Shown: in pieces, positions 14,892 through 22,589 of the stretch | Layout of the letters: the number at the start of each line of letters is the position of its first letter | How positions within the stretch are numbered: position 1 is the stretch's first letter | DNA from: Kribbella jejuensis | GTDB taxonomy: Bacteria; Actinomycetota; Actinomycetes; Propionibacteriales; Kribbellaceae | Length of the DNA: 64,000 bases | Reading direction: 5' to 3' | Assembly: GCF_006715085.1 (NCBI RefSeq) | Contig: NZ_VFMM01000002.1 | Span: 1,364,001 to 1,428,000, forward strand | Position numbers and translations under genes: made by a program | Notes under the pieces: generated by a model | What the model saw: only the letters and a program-made list of their open reading frames with translations | Database searches by the model: none | What the model was told of the DNA's origin: nothing

Positions 14892-14938
14892 ACCGGCTGG
14901 CTTGGTGTGGTGAGGCGAGCCCGCACCGAGCCAGCCGT
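14892..14938. repeat. Inverted repeat between the resolvase-like gene and the toxin operon
   Basis: GGCTGGCTTGGTG and CACCGAGCCAGCC form a 13-bp stem with one G-T pair around an interior of about 20 bases. No T-run follows, so it could be a weak terminator or an operator for the operon that starts at 14982. Confidence 0.4.
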
Positions 14939-14981
14939 TCCAACCAGTTCGCCCCGACCGACACCGAACAGTGAGGCCGCG

Positions 14982-15242
14982 ATGTCCCAGATCGAGCAAC
15001 TCAAACTCCAGCTCCACAGCCTGGCCGACCAGTCGCGCAGCGGAGCGGGCAGCCTAGCGGGATTCAAGCAGCGCTTCGAGCAGGCCAGCCAACACGTCCA
15101 GGCCTTGATCTCCGGTTCTGCCACCGGCGCCGACCGCGACATCTCTACGGTTCTCGAGGCGGCCGGGAAGTCAGTGGAGCAGGCCGTGCAGGCGCTGCAG
15201 ATTGCCGAAGCCGGGTGCCGTAGCTACGCCAACCAGATCTAG
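14982..15242 (+). CDS. Small helical protein upstream of the deaminase toxin
   Basis: 86 residues from ATG 14982, with GTGAGG upstream. The sequence MSQIEQLKLQLHSLADQSRS then QRFEQASQHVQALISGSATG is almost entirely helical with heptad-like spacing, resembling WXG100/ESAT-6-size helical hairpins but lacking a WxG motif. It lies 18 bp before the DddA-like toxin gene, whose N-terminal region is also a helical domain of this kind. Inference: a partner that helps load or stabilise the toxin for export. Confidence 0.65.
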   Translation: MSQIEQLKLQLHSLADQSRSGAGSLAGFKQRFEQASQHVQALISGSATGADRDISTVLEAAGKSVEQAVQALQIAEAGCRSYANQI

Positions 15243-15260
15243 CCGGCGCTCCCACTGCCG

Positions 15261-16151
15261 ATGCCCTCCGAACTGCAACGCGTTGCCCAGGCCTTGCTTG
15301 CGGCCATTGACGAGATTCCTCGCGTAGTGGCCTACCTGCATGACCAAGCCCGGAAGTACCGCGAAGCCGCAGGTTGGGTCGGAGGTGTGAGCAACAACCC
15401 GCAGGCCCGGATGGCCGCCATGCAGCTGGATGAAGCGGCCCGGCGCTGCGAGGAAGCCGCCCACTACCTATCGCTGGCCCCGCTCCGCGCCCGCGGATGG
15501 GCGGAGCAGATGGTGAGTGCCGAGCGCAGCGCCGAGCCCACGGGCGGCAGTACCTCGCACCCGAACGGCGCAGCCGGGAGTACGTCGCCCGCGGACGGCC
15601 GGCGAGGCGGTGCCTCGTCCAAGCCTGGCGCGCCTAAGCCCGATGACAACGGGGGTGGCGAACTACCTGACTTCGATCCCGAGCCGTTTCGGCAGAAGCT
15701 GCCAAAACGGGTCGTCAGCCGGGGCTACAGTCCGAAGACCCGGGGTATCTGGGTCGATGACGACGGCAACGAACATGACCTCATTAGCGGTCGTCACGAT
15801 CCCCAGTACCAACAGGCCCAGCGTCACGCGGAAAAGCTCGGATTGGTCACCGAGCCTCACAAGCTGTCGACTGCCGCCGATGTCGAGCTCAAGTTCGCGA
15901 TGAAGATGCGCCGCGAGGGCATCCGGCGAGCCCGCATCGTCCTGAACAACCGTCCCTGTCCTGGCGCGCTGGGCTGTGACGAGCTGCTGCCCAGATTCCT
16001 GCCGCCTGGCAGTCAGCTGACGGTCTACGGACCGGATGGTTTGAGAAGATCTACCACGGAGAAACGGAGACCCCATGACTGTCGTCAAGGCCTACTACAA
16101 GCACGTACACGGCGAAGCGCCGCTACGGTTGGAGACGCCCGCGCATGTTGA
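15261..16151 (+). CDS. DddA-like (SCP1.201-type) deaminase toxin, frameshifted at its 3' end
   Basis: An N-terminal helical domain (about 1-90) and a Ser/Gly/Pro linker (90-140) precede a C-terminal deaminase domain (about 150-265): TRGIWVDDDGNEHDLISGRH, AADVELKFAMKMRREG, and IVLNNRPCPGALGCDELL followed by FLPPGSQLTVYGPDG. The metal site would use Asp207, Cys233 and Cys239, with Glu209 catalytic; other members usually have His where Asp207 is. Near 16040 one base appears lost. The other frame continues EKIYHGETETP and stops at TGA 16076-16078, overlapping the Imm1 start (ATGA). The annotated frame instead adds about 35 unrelated residues. DddA-like toxins deaminate cytosine in double-stranded DNA. 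Confidence 0.85.
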   Translation: MPSELQRVAQALLAAIDEIPRVVAYLHDQARKYREAAGWVGGVSNNPQARMAAMQLDEAARRCEEAAHYLSLAPLRARGWAEQMVSAERSAEPTGGSTSHPNGAAGSTSPADGRRGGASSKPGAPKPDDNGGGELPDFDPEPFRQKLPKRVVSRGYSPKTRGIWVDDDGNEHDLISGRHDPQYQQAQRHAEKLGLVTEPHKLSTAADVELKFAMKMRREGIRRARIVLNNRPCPGALGCDELLPRFLPPGSQLTVYGPDGLRRSTTEKRRPHDCRQGLLQARTRRSAATVGDARAC

Positions 16152-16506
16152 CGAGCTGGTAGATGGGCTGCTCGCCGAGGACTACAGCCACTCGGTAGCC
16201 GCGCTGTACGTCGAAGGTCGGGTCAACGCGGTGGGCGCGCCAGATCATGAGTTACTGGTGGCGATTAACAACGAAGACGGCGACGTCGGCGCGCTGCGGT
16301 ACATGGGTGGCGGTGGCACCTATTACAGCCTGGGCGAGGCTGGCGGCGACAAGGAGATCACCTACTAGTACACCGGCAGCGACCGCGAGTTCCCTGCAGA
16401 CTCGGAGATCTCGATTGAGCGGATCCGGCAAGCGGTGACGGAGTTCTTGGCCAGCGGCGAACGGCCTGCGTCAGTGAGGTGGCAGCGCGAAGACAAGCTT
16501 CGATGA
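16075..16506 (+). pseudogene. Imm1-family immunity gene with an in-frame stop
   Basis: The ATG at 16075 opens MTVVKAYYKHVHGEAPLRLE and runs 97 codons to TAG 16366-16368. The same frame then continues with YTGSDREFPADSEISIERIR, QAVTEFLASGERPASVRWQR and stops at TGA 16504-16506. The EFPA-x-SEI, EFL-x-SG-x-RP and V-x-WQ pieces are the C-terminal half of Imm1 immunity proteins, which commonly pair with deaminase toxins, so the TAG is a nonsense mutation in a 143-residue gene. The 97-residue product might still fold, but it lacks the family's conserved end. Loss of immunity fits the damaged toxin next to it. Confidence 0.8.
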
Positions 16507-16795
16507 CAAGAGCGGAGGATTGGAGGACCTGGCGATACGCGCCCAGGTCTGCAACATCCCTCGAGGGAGGCGAGGCGGCGTTACGGCAGCGCGCGAAGCG
16601 ACTTCGGGTCGATCGCTGACATCAGGCAAGAGGCTTCCGGTTCCCCGCGAGTTTTAGGTCCGATGCTGCCTCGGTACCCGCTTCATTGTCCTGAGACTGA
16701 CTCGGTATTCCGTTGCGATCTTGTGCTTCGCTAAGCCCAGCACTTCGAGCATCGGCTTGAGTAAGGTCTGGGTGGTTGGAGTAACGCCTCGCCAC
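16507..16795. other. Gene-free decayed stretch at the right end of the island
   Basis: Short frames on both strands lack codon bias and motifs. The stretch links the broken Imm1 gene to the degenerate tRNA-flank copy and is probably remnant element DNA. Confidence 0.4.
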
Positions 16796-16857
16796 CTCCA
16801 CCACAGCTTTGAGGCCGGTTCTCCGTTGCCGAATCCGCCTTTCGCTCGATCGGGGTC
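16796..16857 (+). repeat. Third, degenerate copy of the tRNA-Ala 3' end and flank
   Basis: From ctccaccacagct the sequence closely follows 12196-12256: the same gaggccggttctccgttg core, a damaged hairpin arm (ccgaatccgcct instead of ggagaatcggcct) and a shared ttcgct end. The T arm of the tRNA is no longer present. It marks a likely older right boundary of the island. Confidence 0.7.
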
Positions 16858-17002
16858 ACGAGCTGTTTCGAGGCCCGATTCCGTGTATGCCCTGCGCATC
16901 TCGTTCGGGAGCGGCCGGAGCTGCGAGCATCTGGGCCATCTGGGCGCGGAGGCCGTGGGTCTTTGGCCGGGCGGATTGGTTCGTGGCTACGGCGACGACA
17001 GG
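16858..17002. other. Island/chromosome junction spacer
   Basis: No gene is seen. It holds the downstream side of the phosphotransferase gene that begins the ordinary chromosomal stretch. Confidence 0.35.
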
Positions 17003-17899
17003 TCACCGAGGGGTTGCGAGCACCTTGGCAACGGCGTGCCACGCGTAGGTCGCGAGCGCTGGGTTGCTGTTCTTGAAGTGCCGTAACACGATCAGGGCCT
17101 GGGACAGCACGCGTCCGCGTCCGCGGAGCCATGTTGCGTCGTCCACGTCCAGGGCAGCGCGGAACTCGTTGTGGACGTTCGTGGGCAGCAGGTACCACGC
17201 GGGAAACAGGTCGCACGCCGGATCGCCGAGACCGCATGTCTCGAAGTCGAGCACCGCGGTCAGCCGGCCCTCCGGCGACACGAGCAGGTTGCCCGGCGTC
17301 AGGTCCGAATGCACCCACACTTCGCGCCCGTCGTACGGCGCCGCGAGCGATTCCTCCCACGACGCCAACGCTGCGCGAGTGTCGATGAGACCGTCCAGTT
17401 CGCCGATCGCCTCCCGGGTCGAGGCGTCCATCGCGCCCATCGGAGCGCGGGTGCGGCGCTCGCCCAGATACGCCGGCGGCCGGTCCGGCAGGTCGATCCG
17501 CCGGAACGCGTCGACGAACGCCGCGAGGTCCGCCGCCACCCCGCGTGGATCGGCGAGGGCGTCGGGAGATGGGTGTGTGCCGGCGAGCCAGCGGTGGACG
17601 GACCACTCGCCCGGGTACGCGTCGGTGGGTGAACCGATCGCCTCGACGGAAGGGATGGCCACCGGCAGGAACGGCGCGAGTGCCGCGAGCTTCTCCTGCT
17701 CCCGGTGCACGATGCCGATGGTCGAGGGCCGGAGCGGCAATCGTACGGACAGATCGGTACCGAGGCGGTAGATCGCATTCACCAGCCCGCTGGAGTCGAC
17801 CGGCTGCAGCGGCAACGCGGCCCACTGCGGGAACTGCGCCGCCACCAGCTCGCGGACGAGCGGTGTGTCGACATCGGCCTGGACCTTGCGGGCACTCAC
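17003..17899 (-). CDS. Aminoglycoside phosphotransferase-type kinase
   Basis: 298 residues with the APH/choline kinase fold. The catalytic loop VWVHSDLTPGNLLV carries the HxDxxxxN catalytic Asp and metal-binding Asn, and the metal site is DFETCGLGDPACDL. The N-terminal lobe has NAIYRLGTDLSVRLPL for the nucleotide-binding strands. Family members phosphorylate aminoglycosides, macrolides or small metabolites. The sequence does not say which, and resistance should not be assumed. It stands alone on the minus strand next to the island border. Confidence 0.88.
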   Translation of the reverse strand: MSARKVQADVDTPLVRELVAAQFPQWAALPLQPVDSSGLVNAIYRLGTDLSVRLPLRPSTIGIVHREQEKLAALAPFLPVAIPSVEAIGSPTDAYPGEWSVHRWLAGTHPSPDALADPRGVAADLAAFVDAFRRIDLPDRPPAYLGERRTRAPMGAMDASTREAIGELDGLIDTRAALASWEESLAAPYDGREVWVHSDLTPGNLLVSPEGRLTAVLDFETCGLGDPACDLFPAWYLLPTNVHNEFRAALDVDDATWLRGRGRVLSQALIVLRHFKNSNPALATYAWHAVAKVLATPR

Positions 17900-18001
17900 G
17901 AGGCAATCCGACCGATCGGATTTGTCTCTGTCAACCGAGTATCCAGATCGTGCCGGGCGTAGGTCCCCACGACGGCGATGATGCTGTGCTCCTCAGATGA
18001 G

Positions 18002-18033
18002 AAGCCCGTTTTCCTTCGGAGACGGGGCTTTGC
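18002..18033. terminator. Terminator-like hairpin
   Basis: AAGCCCGTTTTCC and GGAGACGGGGCTT pair around a TTC loop with two mismatched positions, followed by TT. It lies downstream of the minus-strand RibD/DHFR-like gene. Its layout (ctcag ... ggctttgcatgacc) resembles the tRNA-flank hairpins, so it could be an even older trace of that flank. Confidence 0.45.
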
Positions 18034-18133
18034 ATGACCGGGGAAGCTAAGCCTTCGTGAGTTCTCGCCTTCGAAGGGGCGCTCGGCGAGGAGGGTCCTG
18101 TGCTGCCCGTGGGCGGGCGACGGCGCCTGCGAT

Positions 18134-18691
18134 TCAGTGGGCGCGGCGGTAGTGCATGGCTACTGCGCCGTTGTGGAGTGGGTTTGCTGAGAGGAGTTCG
18201 AGGTGGCGGGTGGTGGGTAGGCCGCTGTGGTACAGGGTTGGGCCGTGGCCGGCGATCATGGGGTGGATTAGCAGCCTGTACTCGTCGATGAGGTTCAGGC
18301 GGTCGAGTTCGGTTGCGAGTTTGCCGCTTCCGAGGAGTACTCCGGCGGGGGTCGCGTCCTTGAGGTTCTGTACGCCTTCGCGCAGGTCGCCGGTGATGTG
18401 GTGGCTGTTGGTCCACGGGAAGTCGGTGCGGGTCGAGGACACCACGTACTTCGGTTTGGCCTCGAGCTTGGTCGCCCATTCGCGCAGGGCTGGAGGTGCC
18501 TCCTCGTCGCCGCGGGCGACGGCCGGCCAGTAGCTCTCCATCAGCTCGTAGGTGGTGCGACCCCACAGCATTGCCCCGGCCTCGTCCATGAGACGGGTGT
18601 AGAAGGCGTGCGTCTCGTCGTCGGCGATCCCCTCCTGATGGTCGACGCAACCGTCCAGGGTCAGGTTGAGGCTGAAGGTGAGGAGTCCCAT
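18134..18691 (-). CDS. Dihydrofolate reductase-like (RibD C-terminal) protein
   Basis: About 185 residues from ATG 18691 (an in-frame start at 18712 would add seven). MGLLTFSLNLTLDGCVDHQE, GAMLWGRTTYELMESYWPAV, KYVVSSTRTDFPW and the RLLIHPMIAGHGPTLY end are the standard pattern of the RibD_C/DHFR-like family, NADPH-dependent reductases mostly of unknown substrate. A second, distinct member lies at 22579-23145. Confidence 0.9.
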   Translation of the reverse strand: MGLLTFSLNLTLDGCVDHQEGIADDETHAFYTRLMDEAGAMLWGRTTYELMESYWPAVARGDEEAPPALREWATKLEAKPKYVVSSTRTDFPWTNSHHITGDLREGVQNLKDATPAGVLLGSGKLATELDRLNLIDEYRLLIHPMIAGHGPTLYHSGLPTTRHLELLSANPLHNGAVAMHYRRAH

Positions 18692-18794
18692 GGCCGGCGA
18701 GTCTAGTGCCACTACGGCCGCACGTCCGTCGTTCGCCGCACCGCCTCGGTGGGGCCAAGTCGAGGAGGCAGCAACCCACGAGCCAAGCTCAGCG

Positions 18795-19358
18795 TTATGA
18801 CTTCAGGTAGGTGTCTACGTCGGGTAGTAGGTCGGGCAGCGGGCGGCGCATGTCCAGTTGGAGATAGTTGGTCGAGGGGCGTTGGACGCGGTTGGTCGCG
18901 TCGCGGAAGAACGCCTCGCCGTCCACCAAATCGTCGCCGAGGTCTACTGGCGGGTGGTTCACGCCGCGTCGATGGGTTCGTAGTCGTGGTCGCTGAGTCA
19001 ATCTCTCGTCGAGCAGTTTCAGGTCATTGAGCTGGCACTCGACGTATTTGTAGGTCGCGTTGTGTTGTCTGGCGATATCCATGCCCTCGGTCAGGATTCT
19101 TGGCCAGAAGCATGGGCTGTCCACGATCACCGAGTGGCCTTGAGTGAGGATGTGGCGAGCTTCGGCGTACATGACTTCGTACGCCGCTTTCGTGCTCGCA
19201 GTGAGGTCGAAGCCTGCGTCGAGAATCGCGGACTTGATGACGTCGTAGTCGACGGAGACTGCGCCGTGTGCGGCGACGACGTGGGCGGCCACGGTGGACT
19301 TGCCGGAGCCGGGAACACCTGACATTTGGAGCAGGAACACTACGGTTCCAACCTCCAA
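18795..19358 (-). CDS. P-loop kinase-like AAA family protein
   Basis: 187 residues. A Walker A motif GVPGSGKST lies near residues 15-23 and VIVDSPCFW follows at the Walker B position. The lid region holds ERLTQRPRLRTHRRG. The size and the GVPGSGKST / DYDVIKSAILDAG start resemble small kinases of the zeta-toxin, chloramphenicol phosphotransferase and gluconate-kinase superfamily. The substrate is unknown. No antitoxin-like partner gene is adjacent, which argues against a zeta toxin. Confidence 0.75.
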   Translation of the reverse strand: MEVGTVVFLLQMSGVPGSGKSTVAAHVVAAHGAVSVDYDVIKSAILDAGFDLTASTKAAYEVMYAEARHILTQGHSVIVDSPCFWPRILTEGMDIARQHNATYKYVECQLNDLKLLDERLTQRPRLRTHRRGVNHPPVDLGDDLVDGEAFFRDATNRVQRPSTNYLQLDMRRPLPDLLPDVDTYLKS

Positions 19359-19398
19359 TCGTCCGTGGCGCGGAGTCCCGGCAGTAGGCGCAGCTGGC

Positions 19399-19776
19399 TC
19401 ATGTGAGGGCGTCTGTTAGTTGGTGGATGGCGTTCAGGGCGGTGACTGAGTCGGCGGTGAGGTTGCGGCGGGTGGCGAGGGTTTCGGGGGGTTCGTAGGT
19501 GAGGCGGGTGGTGCCGTTGTCGTCCCAGATCAGGAGTTTCAGGGGGAGGTCCAGGGCGGCCAGGGGTGCGGCGGACATGATGGGGGTGCCGGCGGCGGGG
19601 TTGCCGAAGATGATGAGGATGGTGTCGCGGAGGGTGAGGCCGGCGGAGCGGGCTGCTTCGGCCTGGTCGATGGTCGCGAAGACTCTGATCTGTTTGGCGT
19701 CGAGGAGGGCGCGGAAGCGTGCGGCGACCTCGGCGACGGTGCCGGGTGCGGTTTTGGTGATGACTTCAGCGGTCAC
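19399..19776 (-). CDS. DUF302 family protein
   Basis: 125 residues: VAEVAARFRALLDAKQIRVF, DTILIIFGNPAAGTPIM and LPLKLLIWDDNG are the signature stretches of DUF302, a small alpha/beta domain that may bind metals or small ligands. The ATG at 19776 fits the domain start. It lies 40 bp upstream of the P-loop kinase gene on the same strand. Function unknown. Confidence 0.9.
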   Translation of the reverse strand: MTAEVITKTAPGTVAEVAARFRALLDAKQIRVFATIDQAEAARSAGLTLRDTILIIFGNPAAGTPIMSAAPLAALDLPLKLLIWDDNGTTRLTYEPPETLATRRNLTADSVTALNAIHQLTDALT

Positions 19777-19834
19777 GGTGACGATCGTACGGCGGGGCGT
19801 ACCGTGGGGTGAGAGTCGCGCCTAGGGAGGAACG

Positions 19835-20149
19835 ATGACCGAGGAACCGTTCGACACGTCCGAGAACGCTCACCGGGACCGGCGGGAGCACGGTGGTGCG
19901 TCGGCGTTGCGGCCGGACGACGACGAGCTCGCTCGCCGTACCGAGGAGGAGCGGGTCGAGGCCGGGGTCGACGCGTACGACCCGGACGACGTACCGCCGG
20001 CGACCGACGAACCGGTGCCTACCGATGTGACTCAGAGCGCCGAGTACCAGGACGCCGAGGCCGAGCTGCGGCGGGAGGAGTCCGAGGGCGAGATCTACCC
20101 GCTCACCGAACGGCACCCGTTCCCACCGTCCCACTACGACCGCTCGTAA
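19835..20149 (+). CDS. Acidic hydrophilic protein, unknown function
   Basis: 104 residues behind a strong GGGAGGA ribosome site. The composition is extremely acidic and low in hydrophobic residues (DPDDVPPATDEPVPTDVTQS and EELRREES-like stretches), with no membrane segment or cysteine. It is probably intrinsically disordered. Third codon positions are GC-rich, supporting a real gene. I recognise no family. Confidence 0.65.
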   Translation: MTEEPFDTSENAHRDRREHGGASALRPDDDELARRTEEERVEAGVDAYDPDDVPPATDEPVPTDVTQSAEYQDAEAELRREESEGEIYPLTERHPFPPSHYDRS

Positions 20150-20172
20150 ACCCCAGCGCGTCGCCGGTGGCC

Positions 20173-20919
20173 CTACATGCGGGCGCGGAGGACGTCGAAT
20201 TCGGCGCCGGGGGTGTTGGGGTCGAAGCCGTGTTCGATGAGCCAGCGGGCGGCTTTGAGGCTGCGGAGGGACCACCAGGCCTGGATGACCTCGACGTCTA
20301 CGTCGGTGCCGTAGCCGGCCAGGAGGTCGTCCAGGCATTCCTCGTGGCCCAGTGTGAGGACGGCGAGGTCGTTCAGCGGGTCGCCTTGGCTTGCTTCGGA
20401 CCAGTCGATGATGCCGGTGACTTCGTCGCGTTCGGTGAAGATGTGGGTGATCTGCAGATCGCCGTGCGCGAACACCGGCGTCCACGGGCGGAACACCAGT
20501 TCCGCGAGCTCGCGGTTGCGGGTGACCAGGTCGGCCGGGAGTACGTCGTTCGCGATCAGCCAGTCGCATTCGCGGTCGAGGCCGGCCACGATCTCGTCGT
20601 TCGACGGAGCCGACCACGGCGGTAAGGGTGCCTCATGCAACTTCCGTACGGCGGCACCGGCCGCGGCCCAGGCGTCCGGCGACGCGGGCGACGGCCGGCC
20701 CAGTACGCCGAGCGCAGTCCCCGGTACGGCGGCCAGCGCGAGGACGTGCGGTTTGCGCCAGAGGATCTCCGGCGTCGGTACCGGTGCCAGGCCGATCGCC
20801 TCGACCTCCACCTCGAGGTTCGCGTCGTCGGCGTCGACCTTCAGGAACGTGTCCCCGACGCGCAACGTCGTCCGCTCGCTGTGGGCAACAACAACCCGAA
20901 CCTCATCCACACCGGTCAT
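20173..20919 (-). CDS. Phosphotransferase (APH family)
   Basis: 248 residues from ATG 20919, or 257 if the GTG at 20946, five bases past the aldo/keto reductase stop, is used. The catalytic loop is VFAHGDLQITHIF and the metal site is GIIDWSEASQGDPLNDLAVL, both standard for APH-type kinases. It is the second gene of a probable two-gene unit with the upstream aldo/keto reductase. The substrate is unknown. Confidence 0.88.
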   Translation of the reverse strand: MTGVDEVRVVVAHSERTTLRVGDTFLKVDADDANLEVEVEAIGLAPVPTPEILWRKPHVLALAAVPGTALGVLGRPSPASPDAWAAAGAAVRKLHEAPLPPWSAPSNDEIVAGLDRECDWLIANDVLPADLVTRNRELAELVFRPWTPVFAHGDLQITHIFTERDEVTGIIDWSEASQGDPLNDLAVLTLGHEECLDDLLAGYGTDVDVEVIQAWWSLRSLKAARWLIEHGFDPNTPGAEFDVLRARM

Positions 20920-20951
20920 TCTCCCGGCACCGGCGGTCGCCGTCACGTGGT

Positions 20952-21971
20952 TTAGCGGCGGCGGAGGGCGGGGTCGGTGAGCGACGGGATGACGGCGTGC
21001 TTCTCGGCCGGGGAGAGGTCGATGCCGGGGGCAATGATGTTGTCGATGGCGTCGAGGACATCAGGCGGGAGAATCGTGTCGGCCGCCTCCAGTTGAGAAT
21101 CGAGGTGGGCCAGGGTCCGTGGGCCGATGAGGGCGCTGGTGACCGCGGGGTGGTTGGTGACGAAGGCGAGGGCCAATTGGATGAGCGTCAGGCCGGACTG
21201 CTCGGCGACCTTGGCGAGCTTCTCGACGGCGTCCAGTTTTGCGGCGTTCGCGGGGATGCTGGTGTCGAAGCGGTCGGGCATGAAGGCGGACCGGTTCGTC
21301 GTCACCTCCTGTCCGGCACGGATCGCGCCCGAAAGCCAGCCGGAGGCTAGAGGGCTCCAGGCCAGTACCCCCAGGCCGTACTGTTCGGCGACCGGTAACG
21401 TCTCTGCCTCGGCGCCTCGCCCCAAGAGTGAATAGCTCAGCTGTTCGGTCGTGAAGCGGCCGAGGTGATGGCGATCGGCGGTCCACTGGCTTTCGACCAG
21501 GCGGTACGCCGGGTACTCCGACGTACCGAAGTACCGGATCTTCCCCGCGCGTTGGAGATCTGTCAGCGCCGACAGGGTTTCCTCGTCGCTCGTGGCCGGG
21601 TCCCAGCGGTGGATCTGGTACAGGTCGACGTATTCGACGTTCAACCGACGGAGGCTGTTCTCCAGGGCGGTTGTCAGCCATCGGCGGGATGCGCCGCGGT
21701 GGTTGCGGTCGTCGCCCATCGGCAGGCCGGCTTTGGTGGCGAGTACGACGTCGTCGCGGCGGCCGGCGATCGCGGCGCCGACGAGTTCCTCGGACTGGCC
21801 GTTGGAGTACATGTCGGCGGTGTCGATCAGGTTGATGCCGGCGGCGAGCGCGCGGTCGATGATCGCGGTCGCCTCGTCCTGACCGGTGCGGCCGATCGTG
21901 CCGAAGTTCATCGCGCCGAGGGCGAGCGTGCTGACCTGGACGCCGGTACGTCCGAGCGTGCGGTACTGCAT
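20952..21971 (-). CDS. Aldo/keto reductase
   Basis: 339 residues from ATG 21971, which has a GGAGGA ribosome site. The (beta/alpha)8 NADPH-dependent reductase catalytic set is visible: Asp and Tyr in LIDTADMYSNGQSEELVG, Lys in VLATKAGLP and His in LYQIHRWDP. The C-terminal cofactor region reads SALIGPRT. The gene is divergent from a TetR gene and the gap carries two similar palindromes, so substrate- or aldehyde-inducible repression is likely. The substrate cannot be told. Confidence 0.93.
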   Translation of the reverse strand: MQYRTLGRTGVQVSTLALGAMNFGTIGRTGQDEATAIIDRALAAGINLIDTADMYSNGQSEELVGAAIAGRRDDVVLATKAGLPMGDDRNHRGASRRWLTTALENSLRRLNVEYVDLYQIHRWDPATSDEETLSALTDLQRAGKIRYFGTSEYPAYRLVESQWTADRHHLGRFTTEQLSYSLLGRGAEAETLPVAEQYGLGVLAWSPLASGWLSGAIRAGQEVTTNRSAFMPDRFDTSIPANAAKLDAVEKLAKVAEQSGLTLIQLALAFVTNHPAVTSALIGPRTLAHLDSQLEAADTILPPDVLDAIDNIIAPGIDLSPAEKHAVIPSLTDPALRRR

Positions 21972-22008
21972 AAGGTCCTCCGAAGGGATGTCATCATGGG
22001 GAGCAAAG

Positions 22009-22050
22009 CGGAACGCTGCTCCGCATTCGACAATACGGAACAACGTTCCG
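22009..22050. promoter_or_regulatory. Two tandem TetR-type operators
   Basis: CGGAAC-GCT-GCTCCG (22009-22023, one mismatch between arms) and the perfect CGGAAC-AAC-GTTCCG (22036-22050) are 27 bp apart in the divergent gap. Two copies with the same half-site are strong evidence for an operator controlling both the reductase and the TetR gene. Confidence 0.7.
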
Positions 22051-22073
22051 GTTTGCAAGCGAGGGAGGACGGG

Positions 22074-22589
22074 GTGCCCAAAAGGCGGGCCGACGTACAG
22101 CGGAACGAGAAGGCCCTGCTCGACGCGGCCGCCGCGGCGTTCGTGGCGGCGGGGGTCGACGCGCCGGTGCGGGACATCGCCGCGCGGGCCGGCGTCGGTG
22201 TCGGTACGGTCTACCGGCACTTCCCGAGCCGCGCGGACCTCGTCGTGGCGGTCTACCGTCACCAGGTCGAGGAGCTCGCGCGGCAGGGCCCGGAGTACCT
22301 CGAGTCCGAGCCCACGCCGTACGCCGCGCTGCTCCGCTGGGTCGACGGATTCGTCGACTTCCTGATCACCAAGCACGGGCTGCCCGGTGGTGACGCGCTG
22401 CTGCACAAGTACTTCCTGGATCAGCTGCTGCCGGTCTGCGACGAGCTCCTCGCCGCGGCCGGGATCAAGGACGTACGGGCATTCGAGCTAATGCTTGCGA
22501 TAGGCAACTTGTGTATCGGCCCAAGCGACAACGACCGGTACGACGCCCGCCGCATGGTCGGGTTCCTGATGGCCGGCCTCACCGCGTGA
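22074..22589 (+). CDS. TetR family transcriptional regulator
   Basis: 171 residues from GTG 22074, preceded by GGGAGG. The N-terminal HTH reads ALLDAAAAAFVAAGVDAPVR, DIAARAGVGVGTVYRHFPSR, followed by a helical ligand domain. The upstream in-frame codons cover the operators and are not used. It is divergent from the aldo/keto reductase and probably represses it. The 3' end overlaps the convergent RibD/DHFR-like gene by 11 bp. Confidence 0.93.
   Translation: MPKRRADVQRNEKALLDAAAAAFVAAGVDAPVRDIAARAGVGVGTVYRHFPSRADLVVAVYRHQVEELARQGPEYLESEPTPYAALLRWVDGFVDFLITKHGLPGGDALLHKYFLDQLLPVCDELLAAAGIKDVRAFELMLAIGNLCIGPSDNDRYDARRMVGFLMAGLTA

Noticed and set aside
17931..18779. A minus-strand open frame of 282 codons over the DHFR-like gene
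   Set aside because: It is the DHFR-like gene read in another frame; the DHFR-like frame has clear family motifs.
18795..19358. Zeta-type toxin
   Set aside because: No epsilon-like antitoxin gene is adjacent and the motifs fit a generic small-molecule kinase equally well.
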